A DNA stretch of 64,000 nt, taken from assembly GCF_032854445.1 (NCBI RefSeq), contig NC_088295.1:69905058-69969057 (forward strand). The letters run 5' to 3'. The notes under the pieces are model-generated. The model saw nothing but the letters and a program-made list of their open reading frames with translations. It was not told the origin of the DNA and made no database searches. The stretch is from Liolophura sinensis (taxonomy: Eukaryota; Mollusca; Polyplacophora; Chitonida; Chitonidae). Below are positions 11,301-23,452 of the stretch, piece after piece. A program made the position numbers and the translations under genes. Position 1 is the stretch's first letter. Every line of letters begins with the position of its first letter.

Positions 11301-14300
11301 TATCAGCATTTGTTTATGTGTGTTTTATTACAGAGGGCCAGAGTTTCAGTGCGATGGGTATCAATATGTGTTTATGTGTGTTTATTACAGAGGACTGGCT
11401 GGACCAGTGCTTTGACAGCAGTAAATCGCCGGAGGATATGGAAGAGGAGAAGTACCAACCGACTTTCACGGAGGTGGACGAACTTAGTACAGGTAAAATC
11501 ATGATTGACTTTCAAGGAAGTGGACAATACAAACATGAATGACTGATGGAGCTGATGGAATAGGTGAAAACATGATTGACTAATGGAGATGGATGAAGTT
11601 AGAATAGGTACAATCATGATTGAAAAACGGGGATGGATGCACTTGGGATAGATGAAAAGATAACTGACTAACGGAGATGGATGAAGTTAGGATAGGTGAA
11701 AACATGATTGACTAATGGAGATGGACGAAGTTAGGATGGGTGATAACATGATTAACTAACGGAGATAGATGAGGCTAAGATAGATTAAAACATGACTGAT
11801 TAACGGAGATGGTTGAAGTTAGGATAGGTGAAAACATGATTGACTAATGGAGATGGATGAAGTTAGGATAGGTGAAAACATGATTGACTGATGGAGATGG
11901 ATGAGGTCAGGATAGGTGAAAACATGATTAACTAACGGAGATGGATGAGCCTAGGATAGATTAAAACATGACTGACTAACGGAGATGGTTGAAGTTAGGA
12001 TTGGTGAAAACACGATTGACTAACGGAGATGGATGAGGCTAGGATGGGTAAAACCATGATTGACTAAAGGAGATGGATGAAGTTAGGATTGGTTAAACCA
12101 TCACTGACTAATGGAGATGGATGAAGTTAGGATAGGTGAAAACATGATTAACTAACGGAGATGAATGAGGCTAGGATAGATTAAAACATGACTGACTAAC
12201 GGAGATGGTTGAAGTTAGGATAGGTGAAAACGTGACTGACTATTGGAGATGGATTAAGTTAGGATAGGTGAAAACATGATTAACTAACGGAGATGAATGA
12301 GGCTAGGATAGATTAAACATGATTAACTAACGGAGATGGATGAAGTAAGGATAGGTGAAAACATGGTTGACTAACGGAGATGGATGAGGTTAGGATGGGT
12401 GAAAACATGATTAACTAACGGAGATGGATGAAGTTAGGATTGGTGAAAACATGATTGACTAACGGAGATGGATGAGGCTAGGATTGGTAAAAACATGGTT
12501 GACTAATGGAGATGGATGAAGTTAGGATTGGTGAAAACATGATTAACTAACGGAGATGGATGAGGCTAGGATTGGTAAAAGCATGAATGACTAACGGAGA
12601 TGGATGAAGTTAGGATTGGTTAAACCATCACTGACTAACGGAGATGGATGAAGTTAGGATAAGTGAAAACATGACTGACTAACGGAGATGGATGAAGTTA
12701 GGATTGCTAAAACCATGATTGGCCATTGCGGGATGAACATGACATGGATAAAGCATGAATGACTATCACAGAGATGGTCGTAAAACCATGATTGACTTCC
12801 GTGGAATGGACGAATGTATCATAGGTAAAACCGACACTTTGTTCAAGTTATATGAACTTTGTTGTAAAACTATGACACCATGAACAAAGGGGCACAGCTT
12901 AGGATACAGTATCTCTGACATCCCATGTCAACATATAATATATTGTGGTGAAGAAGTAAAAAGAACAATACCGTTTCGTGCTTTATATTTTTTGCACAAA
13001 TCGATTAACACGGAATAGGTACTACATAGCTTTCCTTAAAACAAAGCCAACAAATTTTACTTTTGAAATCTGGGACATTGGTTATAATACTGTATTTCAT
13101 GCATAAATTTCATGCTATAAATACTGTTGCGGTCAAGTAATTTACCTGACAAAGGTCAGACATTTACTCCGGGCACACTTCGTTTCCTCACCCATGAGCT
13201 TGACATTAAACATTCTTAAGCAAGGCGTTAAACACCAGTGAAATAAATAAATAAATAAATTTAGTCAGGTATTACGTTGTTTTATGAGGTGAGGGTATGA
13301 TTACAAATGAGAGTTGTGTTTTAACCTACAGTTGACCTGAAGAGACGGAAAGCGTCCAGACCACATTCCACACCGCTGACGCTTAAATGGTAAGTTGACA
13401 ACGAGAGTTTAGCCGTTACTCATTTAACTGTTTTCAAGAGCGAACACTTTCTGGTCGAACAGGAAAACGAAATGTATCTTACTTAGTAACATATTCGATT
13501 ACTTGTCAGGGTAAAGAACTTCAGTCTTTCGACATATTAAGGGAAGCCCTTGTTCGATGTGGAGCCTACGTCGCGTGTGTGTGCGTGTGTGTATATTTTC
13601 GACGTGCGTGTCTTATTGTGACATTTTCCCGTACCTTGTCATACACGTCTATGTACTGTATGGGCCGTCTGTATTTCCCCCAGGCTGGAGGAGAACTACG
13701 AACTGGCTGAGGGGGTATGCATTCCACGCAGTACTCTGTATTACCACTACCTGGATTACTGTGAGCGCAACGACACGCAACCTGTCAACGCGGCGAGCTT
13801 TGGAAAGGTATAACTAGTTTCTTTCCATATTATTCCCCCTCCCCCCACCAACTCCCTCTCCTTTCCATTTGTTGTGTTATACTGTCCTGTATTTAATTTA
13901 TGAAGCAATAAGTAACACGATTTATAATGCTAGTAAAAGATCAGAAAAACATGTTTGTTATTAGAAGACAGATTCCATGTTGCTGCGTGAGTTACACGTG
14001 TGTACCGGTACTAGAACTACTTGCTGTTTATTTTGTTGCATATCTAATGAGTTAGAGTGACATCGTATAGGCATTTGTGGTTGTGGTTGTTTTGTTACAT
14101 TCACTCACATACAACTGAATTTTATTTCAGATAATTCGTCAGCAATTCCCACAAATAACAACTCGCAGGCTTGGCACACGAGGGCAATCAAAGTGAGTAT
14201 ATGCCAGTGGTTGTAAGATTAACACAAGGCCCACTTGTGTCCACACTTCTGTTCAGATTGACGCCTTGCTCTGAGCGAAGACTAATATCCACTGTTAAAG

Positions 14301-17300
14301 CAGTATCAACTCTGAGGATGTACTTGGTATTTAAATAACGGGTAACATTAAGGTATAACTCCTTTATTATTTAACACTCTGTGGCATAATTGTACAGTTA
14401 ATGTTCTTGTGAGATTTGTATGCATTATAGGCCTATCATTAGAGAAGCATTAAACAGCATGCATGGAAGTGCTCTTCATTAGCTTGAGGATCCACCGGAA
14501 TGTACCCACATGGCTTATATAACAACTATTTCCAACAGATATCATTATTACGGGATAGGAGTCAGAGAATCGTCCCCATATTACGACCTGGTATATTCGG
14601 CTAAAGGAGCCCAACTGTAAGTTATTGTTGAATACGGATTAAAACGCTAATTGAATAAATGAATTCAGCTGCATGTTAGTATTGCCACACAAGTAGCATA
14701 AACTGGAAGTAACGAAAGGCCCTAATATCGTATTGTAGTTGATAGGCTCTTCCCTTTAATCTGTACGATGTGAAAAAAGTTTCTCCAGACATCTGACAAA
14801 TGAATAATTCCATGATTACATTTGCCATTATTTCACTAAACTATTCGCTCTCTTTAAGATATACATCGGATCACTATGCTGTAGTTTCTATTGTTGAGAT
14901 TATGTGTTATTTATAATTTTGCTTTCTTTTAGATCTTGTGATGGTAAAAAGGACCCCGTAAAACAGGTAAATTTTACGCACAAATATGACTCACAATATT
15001 TCAACTTATACAAAAATATATATATAATTAACGGAGTATATCCTGTAATAATCCTGAACAACGTACTCCAGTGAATTACAAAAACCGTGTTCAACCCACG
15101 AGTCACACGCAGAGTTAATAACCACATTGTATTAGAAGTTGACACTTTGTACACGCAACAGAACAAACCGAAAGCCCTTTCTCCATACAGAACCGAACTC
15201 TCCAACCACTAGGTCACCATTTTAGCCCATTAAAGCTTTCATTCCTACTTAAAAGACTATAAAATTAAATTATTATCGTTTTGTACTTTAGCATATCCCT
15301 TTAAATTGTTTTAAAAATGAAAGAACCGCACTCGATACAAATTGAGAGAAATATAGATCAATAATATTTTCCATCGACAGAACTGAAATGTGTACATAAT
15401 GAATAGCTGCATGTGTGCCCAGTAATATGGTGACAATGGCAAAAGTGCTATTTAACATACTCCAGCCTGTTTTATTTTAACCGGCTTATTCAAAGAGTGT
15501 AGTGCGATGCAAATGGATATAATAGATGGTAGTAGTAGATCATATGATATCTGTTCACTTTGCTCCTCTCCCCTTCACGGAATTTCTCTGATGAAGAATA
15601 TACGTATATAGGGATTTCTAAAACCGTATAACCACAAAAAAGAACTCAGATCCAATTCCAACCATCAGTTTTTCAACTAGATTCTACTATAACTGTTATT
15701 CAACAAGTAAATGTACTTTATCCCTTCCTGCAGATTGTGGCCTATTCTCCACGCTCGAAGCTAGGGACACTTCTTCCAGATTTCCCGGAACTGAAAGACA
15801 TCAAACTTCCAGCTAACATAGAAGAGTCTAAGGTAAGTGAAGAGCTAACATCTAAAATATCTGAAATGCGTCTCAGTATTGACTCAGCCAGACATATAGA
15901 GTTCATTTGGTACGGAAGGGCACGGTTATAGGGAAAATCGTGCCTTTTGCCAAGCTACACCAATAGCATAAAAAAGTGTTACAAAGAGAAGGTATAGCTT
16001 TGTCATACCTGATGATTGTATAATATATGTGGAAATGTTGAGTCTCAACGATTTCGGTCGAACGCAACTTGTACATGATGGAAAACTGACCAGCAGTTTA
16101 AAACAGGTTTTACCAGTTACATGTCACCAACTTTATACTCAGACGCTTTTACTGCGTTATGACAAGATGTCTTTACATTCTTAATGCACAATTCGCACTG
16201 TTTTGCAGGTGGTCACTTTCCTGATGATGTACCGTGCCCACTGCCAGAGAATTCTCGACACTGTCATTAGGGCCAACTTTGACGAGGTAAGAAAACCAGA
16301 ATCTTTTAGTAGTTTTACCGGGCTATTAGTTTTTGTCACAATTTTTTTTTTTGCCTTTACTTTAAAGAACAATTCCACTTTACGCTGGAATGAGACTTAA
16401 CGAGTGAAATACAGATGTACCGTTGTGAATAAAAACTGAGGATTTACACCTTCTGGTATAGCACACATTCTAGAGCTGAAAAATGACAACTGCAGTCGTC
16501 TGGTGACCTCTGTCATGTACATAATCAAAAGCAATTGCATCATGCAGTATTTTGTTTGAGACGATTTCTTTTTACATCCACTTTAGCCTTGCGTCAACAG
16601 GTTATAGTGATTTTTCAATGCCTTTCATTGTAGCCATGTTTGTTGTGGATATTTCAGGTGCAGAGCTTCTTGCTTCACTTCTGGCAAGGCATGCCCCAGC
16701 ACATTATCCCCATCCTGGACAGTCAGACGATTGCCACCCTTGTCGGGGTCTGCGACTCGGTTTTGTACAAAGCCATCGCGTCTGTTCTCATGCCCACGGT
16801 ATTCCAGCCTCTACCAGACAGGTTCGTCTTCAGTCAGGCGCAAGTCAATGGCTGTTTGGACATTTCTTTGAGCTTTCAAATAATCTCTGTATCTCCGTGT
16901 CTGGAATAAACCATACCTCGTCGTTTTGGAAATATAAACATCAGTATGCTTACCTGCTGAAGATCAAAAACTGAAACATGTATATCTTAAATGAGCATTT
17001 ATGGGTTAACGATACATCCTCAGCATTCCAGCCAAATCTTGCAAACATGGGTCACCAGTTTTCATTATAAATATATTTATTTATTTTATTTTTTTTTTAT
17101 TTATTTATTTATTTGTGTTTAAGGCCATACTAATGAACAACTTGATATATAAATAACATTATTATAATCTGCATGAACACACAGGTATACATGATTCCAT
17201 GATGCTGTTACCTTCCAGTTTAACCCAAGTTATTAGACGATTTGCAAAGCAGTTAGACGAATGGCTGAGAACAGCTTTACAAGGGCTTCCAGCAAAACTC

Positions 17301-20300
17301 ATAAAAATCAAGTTTGACCGTAAGTACCTTCCTATTACTGATTTGTTTATTTCTGAGAAATACTGAACTGCCAAATGACATATTTAAAGCCATGTTGAAT
17401 TAAGTGGTTACGCTTGACTGAAGGCAAAATTGGCTTTCTTCAACAGTTGCTCGTCGCTTCGCCCAAGTACTTCGTCGTCAGACATCATTAAACCATCTAT
17501 GTGTCGCTGCCCGTTCAGTCATCCATAATGCGGAAATTACGTCACAGATGCTTGACGACTGGTTGAATATTGACCTATCAAGTATCGTTAAACAGACTCT
17601 TTACACCATGGACCAGTACAGCGAAAAGGACCATCAAATAATATTTAACTGTGAGTGAAATTATGTCATTAAGAACTAATGCAGAGTGACCTTATTATGC
17701 AATCTTACATTCATTTATCCCCGTATTCAGCAATGCCAGTAGGTACTTTTCAGAACAATTATTAATACTATTTATTTAAAAACGTAAACCTGCGTATATA
17801 CAGATCTACAGAGAGAATTCAGGAGATTAGAAAGACCGATTCATACTTGTTTTATGCCGTTATACATGTAGTTACATAAACCGTCTGAACAGAGATTCCA
17901 AATCTGGCTTTCCGAAGTCTTTGTAAGATTCTTTTTGACTTTCATATACAGTATGTAAAGAGCTGGAGCAGCTGTTTGAAGACCAAGCACCCATCGAGTC
18001 GTACATCGCATGGCTGGACTCTATGGTAGACCGATGTGTAGCCAGTGTAAGCATAGAAGATTTAATGGTATACAACCAATATGTGTAAAGAAACAAGGCC
18101 TCTCTAATCAACCCGCGGAAGAAGCTGAGCACAGAGAACAAACTATACAAGTTCACACTAGCAAAAATCAATTTTTTTTATAATATGTGAATTGATGTCA
18201 AATACACAGTTTTTGTGCATTGTAAATTACCAACACTTACTTACTCACTTATAAAAGACTATCCTATTCATTCGCTCAAGAAGAAATTCCAGTTAGGATT
18301 ATCATTTTCTATGTTATACTCCCTCTTTCAGTGAGCACTTGATCTTGAATCTTTACTTCAGTACTTTGAAAAGCCTTTCACGTCTTGCTCTGGTCTTAAT
18401 TTCAGCCCAGCAATAGACGACCTGGTATCTTACGCAAACTGGCTCGGCAGTTTCTTTTAATGTGGTCGTGTTTCGGTACCCGAGTCATACGCGATATGAC
18501 CTTATACAGTGCCCCCAGTTTCGGTAAGTGGTGTATTTTCTATGTAAAAATATAATCTTGAGTGTGACATGAAATCTCAGCCATGTAAAGAAATAAATCA
18601 ATTTTGACGATGCGTAAGTGGGAATGTCAGCCAGCAGTCTGCGGATGATCATAGGTTTTCCCCGGGTTCTGGCCCGTTTCCTCTCACTGTGATGCTACCC
18701 GCTGTCGCATAAGTGAAATATTCTTGAGTACGGAGTAAAACATCAATTAAATAAATAAATATTCGACGATGTGATTTTTATGAAGAGCGGAAGAGGAAAT
18801 GTAACAGAAAGCAAGAGGATGGTCTATTTCTATTACATTAATAAATTCTTTCAATAACACATGGACAGCACCAAATAAATCACCAGAGAAGACAAAGACA
18901 GAACTGTGTTATATAGTATTGGGGGTTTGTTTCATATGATGATAATTGCGTTAGTATAAGAATTCTTGTCTTGTAATGGTTTGTTCTACCCTTATACTTG
19001 AATTTAAATTAGCACCCGAAACAATTAAGAATAAAAAAAATAATAAAAAGTAAATTAATAACCCAATAACTATCAAGATTCTTTTGATATTGTGTATATA
19101 CGAAACGTCCCGGAACAAACATCAGTAATCCATATATATGTTATAAGATACTCACTCAATCCTGGCTGCCTGAATTCACAGACATTCAAGATCTTTAGTT
19201 TTTATCGAAAGGCACAAACTAAACAGAATTATTAACAATCTTGATGTTGAAAACACCATTTTGTTCAAATAGAAGACAATAATCGTCAATACAGTTCATT
19301 ATGTGGACCCGCTTTTAACCCTTCAGACGGGATATCATTAGAATGACAGGCCATACAGTTGAGGTCTCTTAAGAAGCAGTCCTTTGCACGTGTTCCGAGC
19401 CGTGATTGACAGGCCCCCGGTGGAGAAATCAAAGGGGGTCAGCGGGTATTAATCGCCATTATTCAAATTAAGAGAAACCACGCATGCTCTATGTTTGATC
19501 AATGACAAGGTTAAGGTGCACTGCAGAAGATTTCGCGGTCAACGAGGAATTGAATAAGGGCTCTGAACAACAAAGGGGCCCGGACATTGTCATATGCATG
19601 AGTGTGAAAGATGCCTTAATGAAAGATCCTCTCGTAAAGGAAAACAACTTGTCATTTGTTGGAAGCAAAATCGACAAGGACGCGTTTATCCGTTGCTTGA
19701 TAACCTTGTGTATGGGGGTCTACATCTATAGGCTTTTATTTCATCCGTGTGCTAAATTTATCGGAATAGCCGCTCCTGTCTGGTTTATATTGTTCCAAAT
19801 TTTGTTTGCAGGGTTGTGTTTATTTAGATGTACTGCACATGAATCGTGCATTGCTATCAATTGTATTAAGACTACATCAGTAAAAATGACATTTGGGTAT
19901 CTTCATCACCTTATCGGTGATATTGAGACAGTCAGTGTTGACATCATTATTAATAACCTGACTGTATGTTATCAGGCTCATTTCACCTGCTTCACCTTAT
20001 GTTTGATGAGTACGTCCTGTACCTGGTGGAAAATCTCCATAGTCAGGAGAGGACACGGGAGTACCTTGCCGTCATCAAAGGGGAGGAATGTCCAGGTAAT
20101 GTATCCTCTTATACGCTGAATTGTCAGTAGAATACTTAACTACGTTCAGTTAACCATGTTAGCTATGCAGTGTTGATGCTTTGGTAGCCTTTTGCATGAT
20201 GATGGCCTGGTGATTTGATTTATTTGATTTGGTTTGATTTAACCTTCCTATGCAGTTTCGCGTCATGTGATAACTTCACATTCGCGTGTTACAGACGCAA

Positions 20301-23300
20301 GTGACGAAGTCGTTCTGCCTAACCCCGTACTAAGCAAAGATTCCTTTGGAGTGAAGACGTCACTGAGCCTGGACACGGGCACGGACAGGGTGTGTATGGA
20401 GAGATCTACGGTGATCACCAATGGACGGGACCATCCTCTGTCAGGTGGGCTGTAGTGTTGTTGTTCATTAAATGTGCTGACAACACAGCATTTTGACCAG
20501 TTATGTCTGATAAATTGCATGTAACATGATTGCATTTTTTAAAGTTACTAAAGTCATATTGCTACTATTTAAGCATTTACATGAACAGTTGGAATAAACC
20601 ACTAGCTGATTTTACCTGTTATGTGTGTGACTATTTTCTAACTTTCACACCGTCGTCGCTGCTCTGGTTTTACTGTCTGTGCTATAAGAATCCGAGTATA
20701 ACTTTAAAGAAACGCTCAGTCCCAAGAGGTCGCATGTTTATGTGACTGGCTATTTTCACTAGTTGTCATGGCCCTGACGTTGGAAGGAAACTCGCAGACA
20801 TAGCAAGAATCAGAGATTAAGATATTCTTGCCCTGCATGTCATCTGAAGCTATGGTGCATGAAGCGGTTCTCCACGAAACCCTTGAAGATTCACCACGTT
20901 CACCAGTATATCAGTACACTAGTATGGTACCGCATAAACTATGTGGGTACTGATTAAATTTATGTACCGAGAACATTCCTTGCGTGGTTTAGGCATTACT
21001 GAAAATATTTGTTATCATTGGCAAACTGGTGAAATTCAGAATCAAGAGAAACGCTGTTCGAGTGTTTCCGGTTAATCCTGTGTTATCAGAGAGATAAACG
21101 TATATGTTTTAGACCCTAACCGAGTCTCACAATGGAAAGCACTGATTGTTCTTCTGTTCCCCAGGTGCGAGTTTTGCCCCGATGTGCCCGACTCGGTTTG
21201 ATGATGTTTACTCTAACAACAGTTCCCCCAAGTCATCTGTGTCCAGCTATTCTCCTGAGGCCACTCCTAATACGGACTTTGGTCAGCCTCCAGTGCTCAA
21301 TGACCACAAGGCTGGACACGGGTCATGGTAAGTTTGAGATCTCTTGACCGACAACAATGCACAATGCTGCTGCTTTATTTGAAATATTGCTTGCAACAAG
21401 AGTATGTTATATATTTTTTTATCAGTATTAACAATATCAACAATATCAGTTATGTTGTCTTTGAAGCGAGCAGCGATTTGACAACTACGGATACTCTTAT
21501 TTTGGCGGAGTCACTTCCGGACCACAGGACTGCCAGGCCGGCTATACATATGCATTTCCGATTAATACACCACAGGTAGGTCTATATAAGCAGATTTGTA
21601 AAATCATAGGATCGAGAGTAATTTGTTGAGGTGTATTCTTATATACATTTAATTACAAGATATGAAATAGCCACATTCTATTAGTAACATGGGTTTTAAG
21701 GTGACAAGTCGTTAAACTTCAGTCAAGATGACAACTGAATTCATATTCATATTCAATTTTTTTTTGAAGTTGGGGTTAATTTGATTGTTACTCACTAAAA
21801 GCATTCATGTACACATTAACTGCAAAAAATTCGCACAGGAACAGCATTGCGTACATTACAATATTTATATGCGTGCACTTTTAATTATTTATTTATTTAT
21901 TTGATTGATGTTTTACTCCGTACTCAAGAATATTTCACTTATACGACTGCTGCCAGCATTATGGCGGGAGGAAACCGGGCAGAGCTCGGTGGAAAACCCA
22001 CGACCATCCGCAGGTTGCTGACAGACCTTCCAACATACGGCCGGAGAGGAAGCCAGCATGAGCTGGACTTGAACTCACAGCGACCGCATTGGTGAGTTTC
22101 TTCTGGGTCATTACGCTGCGCTAGCGCGTTAACCATCTGAGCCGTACACTTTTAATGTATACCAAAGTGTATACCTGTGATGCATATCTAGTTTACATGG
22201 CGAGTTAAATAAACATGCAAAATGGTACACATTTGCTAGCTGTTTGCACATCATCTCTGTACAACCGTTTGTGTTAAGTTACCTAACTTATTTTATTATT
22301 CTGATCTAACAGTACAGTTCAGGCGGTAGCAGTGATGGGAGAACGACAGTATCCACGACCAGTGCTGAATGGGCCTCCGAAATCCCAAGGTACTGTTCAT
22401 CAGCACAGACTGAGCAGTCCAGGTGAGGGTCATTTCTCTGTAGCTAGGAAGATTCAGAGGGGAAAAACATTGCTCTGTCTGCTAGACATTGTAGTCCTAT
22501 CACTTTTAGAAAAGGAAATTTTTTAACAGACACCTGTTATCTCTGTTTAGTAAAACATATGAAGTATTTTTTTTTGTTTGTGTAAGTTCATCGAGTGATG
22601 GTTTCTCAAGATTTAAATCTTTGCATGATGGTTTCTCAAGATTTAAATCTTTGCATGCAGTACCCCATAACAACACGAATGGTAATGGAGATGTGTAGTT
22701 TAACTCCGAAAACCTAAGGGCAGTGCCCTCTCTTGGCTACCATTATACCTCTAATTCTTCTCATCCAAAATCCTACCCACGATTCTTCCTCACATTACTC
22801 CGTTTCTTGAGTCGATCAGTATTTTTAACTAACTCCTCTAAGCATAATGTATGACTATGTATTCGGTATTATAAGTTAACAGTCCAAGACAAAAAATAAA
22901 AGAGAAATGAAAATCGAGTACAGCCTTTGTGGCTTCATCATTTTATTTCCCAGATGCATCGTCCCAACTTCTCTTCACATTTCTTTCAATATTTTCCATG
23001 CTGTCCCTGTTCTTCGTGGCATTTATAGGCAGATGGTGGTCATATCTGAATTTTATTGGAGGTCCCTATTCTTCCACCACTATAGCTCTTGGTTGAAATA
23101 ACTTCTGATAGTTCGTTTGACTAAGAATTTCGCCTTTGGTGATTACAGGTCAGAGATGGGCTCGACATCCTCGTGCTTGTCTCCCGGAAGTTCAGACTTC
23201 AACTACCCAGTCTACGACTATGGCTCTTACCCTGGACAGCATTATCCTTTACACACACAGAATGGACACGCGAGCGGTTACCAAGGTTTCGGCGGCCCAG

Positions 23301-23452
23301 TTGTGGACTGTCATCAGTTTGCCATCTCTCAGGATAACCAGAAAAGGAAACAGTCAGTGAGCGAAGCAGTCAGCTCAGCCACCGCTTCTTATAAAAGACA
23401 TAAAACCAGTGATGACGTATTTGATTACATTCCATCAGTAACGTATACGTGA
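5299..23452 (+). CDS. RFX4: RFX4, RFX-family winged-helix transcription factor
   Basis: Sequence-specific nuclear factor that binds X-box DNA; RFX4 orthologues act in neural and ciliary gene programmes. Exons: 5299-5317 (tentative), 11391-11492, 13332-13389, 13684-13807, 14131-14192, 14539-14616, 14933-14966, 15734-15832, 16209-16286, 16658-16821, 17219-17319, 17447-17650, 17952-18046, 18406-18523, 19976-20095, 20295-20444, 21165-21327, 21467-21575, 22313-22422, 23149-23452. All introns are GT-AG and every phase closes, giving about 763 residues; vertebrate RFX4 is about 740. The DNA-binding domain (residues about 50-135) is nearly the same as vertebrate RFX4 ([35 protein letters not shown]). 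The extended dimerisation region follows ([54 protein letters not shown]). The Ser/Tyr/Gly-rich tail diverges. RFX6 fits less well in all these blocks. Confidence 0.94.
8597..8675 (-). repeat. SINE 3' fragment, minus strand
   Basis: TTTATTTAATTGGTGTTACT followed by ACGCCGTACTTAAGATTATT and CACTTATAAGACGGCG is the reverse complement of the 3' end of the main SINE family. Only about 80 bp is recognisable. Confidence 0.65.
8985..9060 (+). repeat. Fragment of a GTTTAACG-type dispersed repeat
   Basis: GAGGTTTAACGCCACATTAA, then CAATATTTCAGCCATGTGGC, matches the start of the element at 32965 (GGTTTAACGTCGTACTTAAC, then AATTTTTCAGCCATATGACG). The two share an orientation and differ by scattered substitutions. 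Confidence 0.6.
9410..11390 (+). repeat. Minisatellite ending on the RFX4 exon 2 acceptor
   Basis: About 28 units. The first 20 or so are 69 bp and carry GTTACAG, AGGATTGACTGGGCCATGG and CATGTTTATCAGCATGTGTC. From about 10830 the unit is about 67 bp and contains TGTTACAGAGGACTGACTG. The last unit ends TTTATTACAG at 11390, the real splice acceptor, and runs into exon 2 (AGGACTGGCTGGACCAGTGC). Each unit therefore holds an acceptor-like AG plus about 20 bp related to the start of exon 2. Units nearest the exon are the most exon-like. Confidence 0.93.
11493..12725 (+). repeat. Minisatellite beginning on the RFX4 exon 2 donor
   Basis: About 28 units of roughly 43 bp, consensus GACTAACGGAGATGGATGA, AGTTAGGATAG, GTGAAAACATGATT. 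The end of exon 2 plus the intron start reads CACGGAGGTGGACGAACTTA, GTACAG, GTAAAATCATGATTGACT, so the unit is about 30 bp of exon-like sequence followed by the donor and about 14 bp of intron. The array ends near 12725 and the rest of the intron is ordinary sequence. Confidence 0.93.
13120..13262 (+). repeat. Second-family SINE, 3' part
   Basis: Ends AAGGCGTTAAACACCAGTGA followed by (AATA)n. The body (ACATTTACTCCGGGCACACT, CACCCATGAGCTTGACATTA) aligns with the reverse complement of 27955-28080. The shared AACACCAGTGAAATAAATA end separates this family from the AACACCAATCAAATAAATA family. It lies in the intron before RFX4 exon 3. Confidence 0.6.
13332..14616 (+). other. RFX4: RFX4 exons for the RFX DNA-binding domain
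   Basis: Four coding exons (13332-13389, 13684-13807, 14131-14192, 14539-14616) encode the winged-helix domain. It starts at [11 protein letters not shown] and ends after Y-Y-D-L-V-Y-S. The basic wing segment [16 protein letters not shown], which contacts the X-box in RFX proteins, is intact, and no frameshift or stop interrupts the domain. The small exon 14933-14966 that follows ([11 protein letters not shown]) corresponds to the variable lysine-rich linker seen in RFX4. Confidence 0.93.
18524..19975. other. RFX4 intron between the FGTRVIRD and SFHLLHLM exons
   Basis: A 1452-bp intron, AT-rich around 18900-19300. It contains a SINE 3' half at about 18600-18765. An open frame from 19502 runs into the next exon in the wrong frame and is not credible. 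Confidence 0.6.
18600..18768 (+). repeat. SINE 3' half
   Basis: CAGTCTGCGGATGATCATAG, the GGTTTTCCCCGGGTTCTGGC block and TAAGTGAAATATTCTTGAGT followed by ACGGAGTAAAACATCAATTA and (AATA)n match the 3' half of the main SINE. The tRNA-like head is missing. Confidence 0.8.
21886..22146 (-). repeat. Full tRNA-derived SINE in an RFX4 intron, with TSD
   Basis: Reverse-strand copy of the main SINE: (ATTT)n tail at the left, then TTTTACTCCGTACTCAAGAA, the GGCGGGAGGAAACCGGGC block, and a tRNA-like head ending GCGCTAGCGCGTTAACCATC TGAGCC. It is flanked by a 10-bp direct repeat, CACTTTTAAT, at 21876-21885 and 22147-22156, a target-site duplication. It lies antisense in the intron before exon 22313-22422. 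Confidence 0.9.

Noticed and set aside
9410-12725. CRISPR-like repeat arrays
   Set aside because: Units repeat end to end with no unique spacers, and the DNA is eukaryotic.
19502-20119. 205-codon plus-strand open frame
   Set aside because: It lies in an RFX4 intron and reads the exon at 19976-20095 in the wrong frame. The correct frame gives the conserved RFX sequence.
5299-23452. RFX6 instead of RFX4
   Set aside because: The sequence after the DNA-binding domain ([36 protein letters not shown]) matches RFX4 better than RFX6 in every block compared from memory.
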